From: Novosphingobium sp. Chol11
GTDB lineage: Bacteria; Pseudomonadota; Alphaproteobacteria; Sphingomonadales; Sphingomonadaceae
Assembly (NCBI RefSeq): GCF_900218065.1
Contig: NZ_OBMU01000001.1
Span: 850,060 to 914,059, forward strand
Direction of reading: 5' to 3'
Length of the DNA: 64,000 nucleotides
Program-made: the position numbers and the translations under genes
The notes under the pieces: generated by a model
Told to the model about the DNA's origin: nothing
Database searches by the model: none
Seen by the model: only the letters and a program-made list of their open reading frames with translations
Shown: positions 35,099 through 43,558 of the stretch, piece after piece
How the letters are laid out: every line of letters starts with the position of its first letter
Position numbering within the stretch: the first letter of the stretch is position 1

Positions 35099-35165
35099 CC
35101 GCCATATACCGCGATTCCCGGACGTTACGTCAACGCAAATCTCACCGCTCAGCCCGGCGGACGTA

Positions 35166-37385
35166 TCAGGAAATCGTCACGACCCGCGCAGGTCCGGTTC
35201 GGTCGAGCGGCTTGACGACCACCTTGTCGCCCATCCGGTCAAAGGCGATGTCAACCGACGCTTCCCCCACGCGCAGGCCATATAGCCTCAGTTCGTCAAG
35301 AAAACGGGGAAGGGCCGGTTCGCGCAGGGAGATTTCCGGCCCGGCCACATCGAAGCCGATCCCAAGGCTCGACTGGATGAGGGAGAGAGGTGCGGCGGCT
35401 GACCATGCCTGCGGGCTGCAGGCGACGGGGTAGAAGGTTGGGCCCTGTGCACGGCGGCGCGGGAATCCGCAGAAGAGTTCCGGCAGGCGCATGAGATCGA
35501 CATAGGTGGCCGCCGCGAACAGCCCTTCGAATATCTGTGCCGCCTCCCGCTTGTAGCCGTAGCGTGAAAAGCCCGCCGCGATGAGGGCATTGTCGTGCGG
35601 CCAGATCGACCCGTTGTGATAGCTCATCGGATTGTACCGCGCTTCGGTGGAGGCGATGGTGCGCACGCCCCATCCGGAAAAGGAGGCTGGCGCCATCAGC
35701 GTCCGGACCACGGACTCCACCCTGTTTTCCTTTGCCAGGCCAGTGAAGAGCACATGGCCAGCGTTCGACGAACGCACACGGCATGGCCGCTTTTCCCCGT
35801 CGAGCGCGAGCACATAGGTGCCAAGTTGCGCGTCGAAAAAGGCATCGTCAAAATGGTCGCGCAGGCGATCCGCCCTCGACCCATAGTCCAGCCCGCGCGC
35901 AGCATCGCCGAGCGCGGCGTAGATGACTTCGGCGGCTTTCCAGGCCCCGTAGATATAGGCCTGAACCTCGGCAAGGGCGATGGGTCCACGGGCGATCGAA
36001 CCGTCTTCGTGGAAAACGGAATCATGGCTGTCCTTCCAGCCCTGATTGGTAAGGCCCTGGTCCGTCAGGCGGCCATATTCGACGAAGCCGTCCTTGTCCC
36101 GATCGCCATGATCGTCGATCCACAGCAGTGCCGCTTCGATATTAGAGAGCAGGCTCGTGACGAAGGAGACGTCCCCGGTGCGCTCCAGATACGCGCCCGC
36201 GAGCATGATGAACAAGGGAGTGGAATCGATGCTGCCATAATAGTGGCGGAAGGGCACTTCGCCCAGTTCCGCCATTTCGCCATGGCGCACCTCATGCAGG
36301 ATCTTACCGGGTTCCGCATCGGCAGCGGGATCAAACTGCGTCGCTTGATGCTTGGCCAGATAGCCCAGCACGCCACGGCTCATCGCCGGATCCAGCCAGA
36401 GCGTCTCCAGCGCGGTGATGATCGCGTCACGCCCGAACACGGTGCTGAACCATGGGATGCCGGCGTAAGGGTAGGGGCCATATTCAGTATCGGTGGACAG
36501 CATCGTGATGTCCGCGACTGAGCGGCGCGTAACCTCATCGAACAGCGGGTTGGACGATCGCACCGTCGCGCCCCGCGCCCGTGCCTGTTTCAGCGACTGC
36601 ATGGATTCGCGAAGGGCTTTCAGGAACTGACGCGAGAAGGGTTCGGGCGCGAGTTCCACACGTTCGCAAGCGATCCGCATGTACAAGGTGCGCCGTTCAC
36701 CGGCTGGCACGACGATTTCGAAGGCGGCGTGGCTTTCGGTAAGTTCCTGGGGCTGCGGATCGAAGCAGATATGGGTTTCGCGCGTCTTTGCGTCTCGCCC
36801 CTCATAGGCGAGCAGAACGTCTGCGGCGCCAAGCACCGGCGGCTTCATCGATCCTTTCCGCAGCCGCGTCATGCCACGTATCTCGAACAGGTCGGCAAAG
36901 TCGGCGGCAAAGCCCACGTCGACCCGCACGGTTCGCGCTTCGGCATCGAAATTGCGGATCGTGATCCGTTCATGGATCGCGGATTCCCAGAGAAACCGGG
37001 TGCGGCGGAAATGGATCAGGTCATGTTCCACCGCGACCCTGCCATCGTCGCCCGGAAAATCCGGGTTGGTGAGGTCGCATGTCAGGATGGCATTGTCATC
37101 ACGCAGCGCTGAACTCAGCAGGATCGGCCGCTGCCCATTGATCGTCAGGTACAGGTGCGACAGGTGCCGGGTGTCCCGGTGGTACAGCCCCTCCGGACTG
37201 CCGGGCCCGGCAATCGCGTCGCCGCTATGATCGAACACCGCAAAGCTGTCGCCATGCTTCAACGTTCGCGGCCTCCGCTCGTGCAGGGAAGCTGTGGCCG
37301 GAATGAAGAATTGGGTCTGCTGCTGGGACAGGGACTTTGCCGGTTCGGCTGCCAAGGCTTCTGGCTGCAACTGGCTCACTGTCAT
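35166..37385 (-). CDS. Amylo-alpha-1,6-glucosidase/glycogen-debranching family protein
   Basis: 739 residues. The N-terminal domain has G-L-Y-H-R-D-T-R-H-L-S-H; the (alpha/alpha)6 C-terminal part shows I-P-W-F-S-T-V-F-G-R-D-A, and S-Y-H-N-G-S-I-W-P-H-D-N. Members hydrolyse alpha-1,6 branches or related glucosides, often under osmotic or starvation stress. It is second in an operon with the glycosyltransferase gene (10-bp gap), suggesting a shared glucan or trehalose-type pathway. The substrate is not certain. Confidence 0.88.
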   Translation of the reverse strand: MTVSQLQPEALAAEPAKSLSQQQTQFFIPATASLHERRPRTLKHGDSFAVFDHSGDAIAGPGSPEGLYHRDTRHLSHLYLTINGQRPILLSSALRDDNAILTCDLTNPDFPGDDGRVAVEHDLIHFRRTRFLWESAIHERITIRNFDAEARTVRVDVGFAADFADLFEIRGMTRLRKGSMKPPVLGAADVLLAYEGRDAKTRETHICFDPQPQELTESHAAFEIVVPAGERRTLYMRIACERVELAPEPFSRQFLKALRESMQSLKQARARGATVRSSNPLFDEVTRRSVADITMLSTDTEYGPYPYAGIPWFSTVFGRDAIITALETLWLDPAMSRGVLGYLAKHQATQFDPAADAEPGKILHEVRHGEMAELGEVPFRHYYGSIDSTPLFIMLAGAYLERTGDVSFVTSLLSNIEAALLWIDDHGDRDKDGFVEYGRLTDQGLTNQGWKDSHDSVFHEDGSIARGPIALAEVQAYIYGAWKAAEVIYAALGDAARGLDYGSRADRLRDHFDDAFFDAQLGTYVLALDGEKRPCRVRSSNAGHVLFTGLAKENRVESVVRTLMAPASFSGWGVRTIASTEARYNPMSYHNGSIWPHDNALIAAGFSRYGYKREAAQIFEGLFAAATYVDLMRLPELFCGFPRRRAQGPTFYPVACSPQAWSAAAPLSLIQSSLGIGFDVAGPEISLREPALPRFLDELRLYGLRVGEASVDIAFDRMGDKVVVKPLDRTGPARVVTIS

Positions 37386-37395
37386 GCAACGCTCC

Positions 37396-38496
37396 TTATC
37401 CGACTACCTGCAAATGAAGTTCCGCTTCGTCCCCGCGCTCGCGGCGGAGCCTTGCGGCATCGGTTCGTGCGCCGGGCAGAGCATGGTAGAGCGAGACATA
37501 GCCTGCCGCCATCCGGTCTGCCGTGAAGCGTGCGTCAAAGGCGGCGCGCACGGCGCTGCGATCAAGTTCGCCGAGCCGGGACACGGCTTCCACTGCCTGA
37601 TCCTCGGTATCGACGATGAAGCCGGACACACCATGGTCGATGATCTCCGGCACCGAACCGCAGCGGAAGGCGATAACGGGCGTGGCGCAGGCCATCGCCT
37701 CGATCATCACGAGGCCGAACGGCTCTGGCCAGTCGATCGGGAACAGAAGTGCGCTGGCGCCTCCAAGGAATTCCGCTTTTTGCGTTTCGTTGATCTCTCC
37801 GATGAAATCGATGTTGGGATAGAGGCTGAGGAGCGGCGCAATCTCCGCTTCCCAATATCCCTTGTCCACATTGTCGATCTTTGCGGCGATCTTGAGCGGC
37901 TTGCCTGAGCGGGCGGCGATGCGGATCGCGCGATCGGGCCGCTTTTCAGGCGATATGCGCCCCAGGAAAGCGAGATAGCCATCGTCGCAGGCGATCTTGG
38001 GCGGCAGCAGATCGGCGGGAAGACCGTGATAGACCGTCCCCGCCCAGTTCACCGGCGGCATCGGCAGCCTTTGATGATCGGAAATGGACACCAGGCTGTG
38101 GTTGGGGAAGGTCTGGTAGAAGGGGACCAGATCGGGAAGGTCCAGCCGCCCATGCAGAGTGGTGATGCACCGGCCGATGATGTCCTGGAACATCGGTATG
38201 TGGACCAGATCGATGTGAAAATGCAGCGCATCGAATTCGTCGGCCCGTTGGCGCACGGCATCGAGCAGCATCATGTGATAGGGGATGGGATCGCGGACAT
38301 GGGGATTGAGCCGCAACGCCATGTCCGTCACCGGAACCAGTTCCGCGCGCGTGATGGAATCTCCGCTGGCGAACAAGGTCACGTCATGGCCCTGGTCGAT
38401 CAGCGCCTCGGTCAGATAGGAAACGATACGCTCGGTTCCGCCATAGAGCTTTGGCGGCACGCTTTCGGCCAGTGGAGCGATTTGCGCGATTTTCAT
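37396..38496 (-). CDS. Family 4 glycosyltransferase
   Basis: 366 residues of GT-B fold. N-terminal Y-G-G-T-E-R-I-V glycine-rich loop, A-S-G-D-S, and the C-terminal G-R-I-S-P-E-K-R-P-D-R-A donor loop with E-P-F-G-L-V-M-I-E-A-M-A-C-A-T-P-V-I-A, as in GT4. It probably transfers a hexose from a nucleotide sugar. First gene of the operon with the debranching-like enzyme. Confidence 0.9.
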   Translation of the reverse strand: MKIAQIAPLAESVPPKLYGGTERIVSYLTEALIDQGHDVTLFASGDSITRAELVPVTDMALRLNPHVRDPIPYHMMLLDAVRQRADEFDALHFHIDLVHIPMFQDIIGRCITTLHGRLDLPDLVPFYQTFPNHSLVSISDHQRLPMPPVNWAGTVYHGLPADLLPPKIACDDGYLAFLGRISPEKRPDRAIRIAARSGKPLKIAAKIDNVDKGYWEAEIAPLLSLYPNIDFIGEINETQKAEFLGGASALLFPIDWPEPFGLVMIEAMACATPVIAFRCGSVPEIIDHGVSGFIVDTEDQAVEAVSRLGELDRSAVRAAFDARFTADRMAAGYVSLYHALPGARTDAARLRRERGDEAELHLQVVG

Positions 38497-38760
38497 TCGG
38501 TAACCCCATCATTGGACTTGAAAGCCGCCACGGCACGGAGCCGTTGACGTGGGTTAAAAACTTAAATGTTGGTTCGGTTGCATAGGATTGTACGGCCAGT
38601 CGCGGTTCAAGGACGTACCGCGGAACGGTGCGCCGTCAGCAATGCGGGACATGCCTTTCAAAGCCCTCCAGCAACAATTTGTAACATTCGGCAAATTTCA
38701 GAGACATTCGCGCCTTTTATGCGTGAGCCGGTTGTCTTTCGTCGGCAGGAGTTGGTTCGG

Positions 38761-39198
38761 ATGTTTCCCATCATTGCGTCAGCCGCAGCCTTGACCTTGA
38801 CCGCTCCTGTTCACAGCGCGGACATCAGCCACGGCGCCACGCGATATCGCGCCAGCTACGAGACGATATCGACGGTTCATTTCCAGCAAGTGGAGCCGCG
38901 CTTTGCCACGCGTTCCGCGACGCCCGTTTGCCGTTGGCAAGCGAATGTCGGCGTCGCTCGCACGGTCAATTCGGAAGGGCGTGCTGTTTCCGCCTTGGGC
39001 AAAGCCATCCACCGCTTCACGCCGCTGTCGGGCAGCTATGCCGGCGCCTGCGCAAGTGCGCGCAGCCAAATAGATGCAGAGATGGATCGCTATGCACGGT
39101 CGACCGCGGCCGAGGCGCTGATGGTAGCACAGCAGGACAGCGCAACCGTTTCAGGAGAACTCCAACCCCTCCACAGCCTGTCAGTGAAGGGTGGATGA
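38761..39198 (+). CDS. Secreted hypothetical protein coupled to a response regulator
   Basis: 145 residues from ATG 38761; AGGAG lies about 12 nt upstream. It starts with a signal peptide (cleavage near VHS-AD). Two Cys (V-C-R-W-Q and G-A-C-A-S-A) could form a disulfide. The sequence includes an R-S-Q-I-D-A-E-M helix. No known family. The stop overlaps the next gene start (ATGA), so it is probably made with the regulator. Confidence 0.7.
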   Translation: MFPIIASAAALTLTAPVHSADISHGATRYRASYETISTVHFQQVEPRFATRSATPVCRWQANVGVARTVNSEGRAVSALGKAIHRFTPLSGSYAGACASARSQIDAEMDRYARSTAAEALMVAQQDSATVSGELQPLHSLSVKGG

Positions 39199-39905
39199 GC
39201 GCACCCCTGATCCTGATTGCCGAGGAAAAGCCGGATCTGCGCGAGCAGGTACGCGAATATCTGGAGCAGAGCGGCTTTCGCGCGCTGCCCGCCGGATCGG
39301 CATCCGACATATTCAACGCGATCAAGGCCGTGCCGGTAGGCGCGTTGGTGCTGGATGCCGCCTTGCGCGGTGCCGATGGCCTTGACCTGTGCCGGGACGT
39401 CCGGGAACGGAGCGACATTCCGATCATATTGGTAGGCGCGGGTGGCAGCGAGGTCGACCGGGTCGTCGGGCTGGAACTGGGCGCTGATGACTATATGGCC
39501 AAGCCCTATTCGAACCGGGAACTTGCCGCCCGGCTGCGCGCGGTGCTGCGCCGCAGCAAGAAAGACCGGCTTATCGGCCTGCGAGCCAGCACCCTCGCGC
39601 AGTTCGATGGATGGCAGGTCGATTTCGCCCGGCGCGAGGTGCGGGACGGGGAGGGCGCGCTGATCGCACTCACGGCGGCTGAATTCGCATTGCTGCAAGT
39701 GTTGCTGGATCATCCGCAGACGGTGATCCCGCGCCTTAGGTTGATGGAATTGGCTGGAGTTCGCGACGCGCCGTCATCTGACCGCAGCATAGATGTGCTG
39801 GTCAGCCGCGTTCGCCGGAAGCTCAGCGTTGGCGGCAGGCCAGCCCCGATCGTCACTGTCCGGGGCGCCGGATATATGCTGAGCGCCGCCGTTGAACGGC
39901 AGTGA
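39195..39905 (+). CDS. OmpR-type response regulator with a degenerate receiver
   Basis: 236 residues. Receiver (1-120) then winged helix (about 135-235, D-R-S-I-D-V-L-V-S-R-V-R-R-K, V-R-G-A-G-Y-M-L). The phospho-acceptor Asp is present in V-L-D-A-A-L, and the Lys in M-A-K-P-Y. But the acidic pair reads A-E-E-K instead of E-D-D, and the switch Ser/Thr position is Gly (L-V-G-A-G-G). Both changes weaken phosphorylation, so it may be constitutively active or use another signal. No kinase gene is adjacent. A canonical paralogue lies at 43559. Confidence 0.88.
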   Translation: MSAPLILIAEEKPDLREQVREYLEQSGFRALPAGSASDIFNAIKAVPVGALVLDAALRGADGLDLCRDVRERSDIPIILVGAGGSEVDRVVGLELGADDYMAKPYSNRELAARLRAVLRRSKKDRLIGLRASTLAQFDGWQVDFARREVRDGEGALIALTAAEFALLQVLLDHPQTVIPRLRLMELAGVRDAPSSDRSIDVLVSRVRRKLSVGGRPAPIVTVRGAGYMLSAAVERQ

Positions 39906-39969
39906 CGGCAGAAAATCCAGTCAGACATAATATTTAACAAAAGCGCTGCGACGCAGCAAAGGGCCGTTC

Positions 39970-40027
39970 CTATCCTTCAAACTACGCCGGTCTGTCGCCC
40001 TGACCGGCAACCAGTAAAGAAGGATAG
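39970..40027 (+). promoter_or_regulatory. Two-tier leader hairpin that can hide the carbonic-anhydrase ribosome site
   Basis: CTATCCTTC (39970-39978) is fully complementary to GAAGGATAG (40019-40027), which contains the Shine-Dalgarno AAGGA (40020-40024). Nested inside, GCCGGTC (39986-39992) pairs with GACCGGC (40002-40008). The two stems are 9 and 7 bp. Together they could fold the leader and block ribosome binding until melted, as RNA thermometers or riboswitch-like elements do. The signal is unknown. The start codon is at 40033. Confidence 0.5.
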
Positions 40028-40032
40028 ACACG

Positions 40033-40731
40033 ATGAACGAGCTTATCGGTCGCGTCTTCAGTTTCGAAAGCCAGGTCTTTTCGAAGAAGAGCGCGCTCTA
40101 CAACCAGCTTGCCAGCCATGGGCAGAGCCCCAAGGCGCTGATGATATCCTGCGCCGATTCCCGCATCGTGCCGGAACATATCATGCAGGCTGATCCGGGC
40201 GATCTGTTCGTGTGCCGCAACGCGGGCAACATCGTTCCCCCGCATGCGAGTCAGCTGGGCGGCGTCACCGCGACGGTCGAATATGCCGTCATGGTTCTGG
40301 GCGTGCGCGACATCATCGTATGCGGTCACAGCGATTGCGGCGCGATGAAGGCGCTGGCGACTGACGCCGACCTGACGTCGATGCCCAATGTCGCCGCTTG
40401 GCTGCGCCATTCGCACGCCGCGCAGAAGGTGTGCCGGGAAAGCTACCCGTCCGACCTCAGCGACGCTGAAAAGCTGCGCAACATGGCGCTTGAAAATGTC
40501 GTGGTGCAGCTGAACCATCTGCGCACCCATCCGTCGGTGGCGTCGGGCATGGCGCGCGGGGAAATCGCGCTGCACGGCTGGTATGTCGATATCCATGCGG
40601 GTCAGGTGCTTGGGCTCGATGGCGAAACCGGACGGTTCGTCGCCATGCGTGAAGGCCAGCCGCTTCCCGTCGCTCAGGCGCAGTCGCGCCGCCTTGCTGG
40701 CGAAACCAGCATCGCCGTGGCTGCGGAGTAA
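40033..40731 (+). CDS. Beta-class carbonic anhydrase
   Basis: Hydrates CO2 to bicarbonate. 232 residues with the zinc ligands Cys (S-C-A-D-S-R), His and Cys (G-H-S-D-C-G-A), and the Asp-Arg dyad of the first motif. It is followed 3 bp later by a SulP transporter. The leader has a possible ribosome-site hairpin. Confidence 0.95.
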   Translation: MNELIGRVFSFESQVFSKKSALYNQLASHGQSPKALMISCADSRIVPEHIMQADPGDLFVCRNAGNIVPPHASQLGGVTATVEYAVMVLGVRDIIVCGHSDCGAMKALATDADLTSMPNVAAWLRHSHAAQKVCRESYPSDLSDAEKLRNMALENVVVQLNHLRTHPSVASGMARGEIALHGWYVDIHAGQVLGLDGETGRFVAMREGQPLPVAQAQSRRLAGETSIAVAAE

Positions 40732-40734
40732 ACC

Positions 40735-42231
40735 ATGTTGAAAGCTCTTTCCGGCGGCACTTTCAGCCGCGACTTGACTGCTTCCATCGTCGTGTTCCTG
40801 GTGGCGATGCCGCTCTGCATGGGCATTGCGGTCGCATCCGGCGTGCCACCGGAAAAGGGCCTGATCACCGGCATCATCGGCGGCATCATCGTTGGTCTGC
40901 TGGCGGGTTCTCCCCTGCAGGTCAGCGGCCCTGCGGCAGGCCTTGCCGTCATCGTCTTCGAAATCGTGCGCGAACAGGGGCTGTCCGCCCTCGGCCCGAT
41001 CCTGATCCTTGCGGGCGCGATCCAGGTCGTCGCCGGCCTCCTGCGCGTCGGCGGATGGTTTCGCGCCATTTCGCCTGCGGTCGTGCACGGCATGCTGGCG
41101 GGGATCGGCGTCCTCATCGTCGTCGGTCAGTTCCACGTCCTGTTCGATGACAAGCCGTTGTCGAGCGGCCTTGCCAACCTCGTTGCGATGCCGGGCCAGA
41201 TCTTCGGCCTCAGCAATCAGGACGCAGCGACTGCCTTTGCCATCGGTCTTGTCACCATCGGCGGGATGTTGGGTTGGGAAAAGATCCGCCCCGCTTCCAT
41301 GAAGCTGCTGCCCGGCGCACTGGTCGGCGTCGTGCTGGCGACGCTGGTGGCATTCCTGTTCAGCCTGCCGGTGGCACGCGTCGTGGTGCCCGAATCCATC
41401 GTGGCGGCGGTGACCTTGCCGGGCGAGGGTCTGCTTCAGCAGTTGATGAACCCCACGATCATCACCACTGCCGTCGCGATCGCCTTCATCGCCAGCGCGG
41501 AAACGCTGTTGTCCGCGGCCGCGGTGGACCGGATGCATAATGGCGTGCGGACCAACTATAACAGGGAACTGAGCGCCCAGGGTGTCGGCAACCTGCTGTG
41601 CGGCGTGGCTGGTGCCTTGCCGATGACCGGCGTCATCGTCCGCAGCTCCGCCAACGTCCAGGCTGGCGCGAAGACCCGGCTGTCCGCGATCATGCACGGC
41701 TTCTGGATACTCGGCTTCGTCGCGTTGCTGCCTTGGCTGCTGCGCGAAATCCCGATGGCTGCGCTCGCAGGCATATTGGTCGTGACGGGTGTCCGGCTGG
41801 TCAGCCTGGATCATGCCAAGCACCTGCTGCACCGCTATGGTCCGCTGCCGGTGGTTGTCTGGGCCGCGACGTTGATCATGGTCGTGGCTACCGATCTGCT
41901 GACCGGCGTGCTGGTGGGCATCGGCCTGTCCCTTCTGGAACTGCTGCCCCATGCCCGCCGCCTGAAGCTCGGCATGGACGACGAGCAGCGCGGCGATACG
42001 CATGAGCTGGCCCTGCATGGCACCGCGACCTTCCTGACCTTGCCGAAATTGTCGGCGAAGCTGGAAGCGGTTCCTGCCGAGCGCCCTGTCATCCTGAATG
42101 TCGAGCGATTGCTGCACATCGACCATACCTGTGCCGAAATGGTGCGGGAATGGATGGATCGGCGTCGGGGTGCCGGGACCAGTGTCGAACTGTCAGGTGC
42201 CGCAGGGCGCCTGCGCAATTTAGCCGCCTGA
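40735..42231 (+). CDS. SulP-family anion transporter (probable bicarbonate)
   Basis: 498 residues with about 10-12 membrane segments and the SulP signature near the N-terminus (A-M-P-L-C-M-G-I-A-V-A-S-G, G-P-A-A-G-L-A). The C-terminal 80 residues (I-L-N-V-E-R-L-L-H-I-D-H) resemble a shortened STAS domain. SulP genes next to carbonic anhydrases usually move bicarbonate or sulfate. The coupling supports bicarbonate, but substrate is inferred. It ends at a strong terminator. Confidence 0.9.
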   Translation: MLKALSGGTFSRDLTASIVVFLVAMPLCMGIAVASGVPPEKGLITGIIGGIIVGLLAGSPLQVSGPAAGLAVIVFEIVREQGLSALGPILILAGAIQVVAGLLRVGGWFRAISPAVVHGMLAGIGVLIVVGQFHVLFDDKPLSSGLANLVAMPGQIFGLSNQDAATAFAIGLVTIGGMLGWEKIRPASMKLLPGALVGVVLATLVAFLFSLPVARVVVPESIVAAVTLPGEGLLQQLMNPTIITTAVAIAFIASAETLLSAAAVDRMHNGVRTNYNRELSAQGVGNLLCGVAGALPMTGVIVRSSANVQAGAKTRLSAIMHGFWILGFVALLPWLLREIPMAALAGILVVTGVRLVSLDHAKHLLHRYGPLPVVVWAATLIMVVATDLLTGVLVGIGLSLLELLPHARRLKLGMDDEQRGDTHELALHGTATFLTLPKLSAKLEAVPAERPVILNVERLLHIDHTCAEMVREWMDRRRGAGTSVELSGAAGRLRNLAA

Positions 42232-42256
42232 ACTGTCACCCCCGTCAGGCGACGTG

Positions 42257-42292
42257 GCCGCCGCGCCCCTTCCGAGGCGCGGCGGCATTTTT
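42257..42292 (+). terminator. Rho-independent terminator of the carbonic anhydrase/SulP operon
   Basis: GCCGCCGCGCC (42257-42267) and GGCGCGGCGGC (42276-42286) form an 11-bp stem with an 8-nt loop, followed by ATTTTT. It is 26 bp beyond the SulP stop. Confidence 0.88.
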
Positions 42293-42323
42293 ACATCCAT
42301 GTGCGATATAGAAACGAAACAGA

Positions 42324-42374
42324 CATATTCAGAATGAATATGGACAATAACCGTGCCTTTTGCGGCACGCTTTT
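42324..42374. promoter_or_regulatory. Palindrome and short hairpin upstream of the TorF-type porin gene
   Basis: CATATTC-AGAAT-GAATATG (42324-42342) is a 7-bp palindrome typical of dimeric regulator sites. Just downstream CGTGCC/GGCACG (42352-42369) forms a hairpin followed by CTTTTG, an attenuator-like pattern. Both lie 150-200 bp before the porin start. Confidence 0.4.
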
Positions 42375-42526
42375 GCTGTTGCCTTCGCAGGTGCAGTAAA
42401 ATGCCATTCCGCTTTCGGACGGCGCGACATAGCCTGCTGTCAATCCGCCGGTAATCGCAGGCAAGACGACCTAAGAACCAGCGCGGACGCAGGACGGAAC
42501 ATTCTTACCGAAAAAGGGGAATGTTC

Positions 42527-43363
42527 ATGAAATACCAGATCGCCTGTGCGGCTCTCGCCCTCTTGTCGAGTGCCCCGGCCTTTGCCCAGGAAGAAGCCGA
42601 AGGACCCGTCACCGTATCGGGCAGCGTCGCGCTCGTTTCCGATTATCGTTTCCGCGGCGTGTCTCAGACTGACCAGGGCATGGCCATTCAGGGGGGCATC
42701 ACCGCCACGCACGAAAGCGGCGCCTATGCCGGCGCATGGGCTTCGAACCTTGCTGGCTGGGGCCAGTTCGGCGGCGCCAACATGGAACTCGATCTGTTCG
42801 CGGGCTACGCCATTCCGCTTGGCGGCGCAACGCTGGACGTTGGTCTCACCTGGTACATGTACCCGTCGGGCGCGGACAAGACCGACTTCGCCGAGCCCTA
42901 CGTGAAGCTTTCCAGCCAGCTTGGTCCGGTCAAGGGTCTGCTCGGCGTCGCCTATGCGCCCAAGCAGCAGGCTCTGGGCAACTGGTGCAGCGATGCGGCC
43001 TGCACCGTCGCAAATCCGGGTGACAAGGAAGACAATCTCTACATCTGGGGTGATATCAGCGGTTCCATCCCCGAAACCCCGCTCACGCTGAAGGCGCATC
43101 TGGGCTATTCGGACGGCAACCCCGGCCTTGGCCCGAACGGCACGTCGATCGCGCCTACGGGCAAGTATCTCGACTGGCTGATCGGCGCTGACCTCGCGAT
43201 CCCCGGCACCCCGCTGACGCTGGGCGTTGCTTATGTCGATACCGACATCAAGCGTTCGGAAGAAAACTACATCCGCCCGAACTTCATGGTTCAGGACGGC
43301 GACAATTTCGGCAAGTCGATCGCCCGCAGCCAGGTGGTCTTCTCCCTTACGGCCGCCTTCTGA
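42527..43363 (+). CDS. TorF-family outer-membrane porin
   Basis: 278 residues from ATG 42527 (GGGGA 6 nt upstream; ATG 42521 is too close). The signal peptide ends near AFA-QE. The mature part starts T-V-S-G-S-V-A-L-V-S-D-Y-R-F-R-G-V-S-Q-T and alternates beta-strands rich in Gly and aromatic residues, ending in Phe, typical of a small porin (TIGR02001 class). The solute is unknown. Confidence 0.9.
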   Translation: MKYQIACAALALLSSAPAFAQEEAEGPVTVSGSVALVSDYRFRGVSQTDQGMAIQGGITATHESGAYAGAWASNLAGWGQFGGANMELDLFAGYAIPLGGATLDVGLTWYMYPSGADKTDFAEPYVKLSSQLGPVKGLLGVAYAPKQQALGNWCSDAACTVANPGDKEDNLYIWGDISGSIPETPLTLKAHLGYSDGNPGLGPNGTSIAPTGKYLDWLIGADLAIPGTPLTLGVAYVDTDIKRSEENYIRPNFMVQDGDNFGKSIARSQVVFSLTAAF

Positions 43364-43369
43364 CGGAAG

Positions 43370-43401
43370 CATGCCGGGCCCTCATATGCGGGCCCGGCAT
43401 G
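43370..43401 (+). terminator. Stem-loop after the porin gene
   Basis: CATGCCGGGCCC (43370-43381) and GGGCCCGGCATG (43390-43401) make a perfect 12-bp stem with an 8-nt loop. It lies 6 bp past the stop. It lacks a T-run, but stem strength suggests mRNA-end formation. Confidence 0.65.
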
Positions 43402-43558
43402 ATAATCTGCATGATTTCGGGGGAAGAATGTCCCCGGCATGACAAAATATTGCTGAACCTGTTTCCAAGGGTTTCTGGGGCAAGCATCGGTTGACCCCCT
43501 TGGCAGCGCTCTCTATCCCGAACGGCATGAGCCGTTCCCGTTGCGCACCCTTTCCGGC

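Noticed and set aside
39982-42126. 714-codon minus-strand frame over the carbonic anhydrase and SulP genes
   Set aside because: Composition is His/Arg/Asp-rich as expected of antisense frames; the plus-strand genes have clear family motifs.
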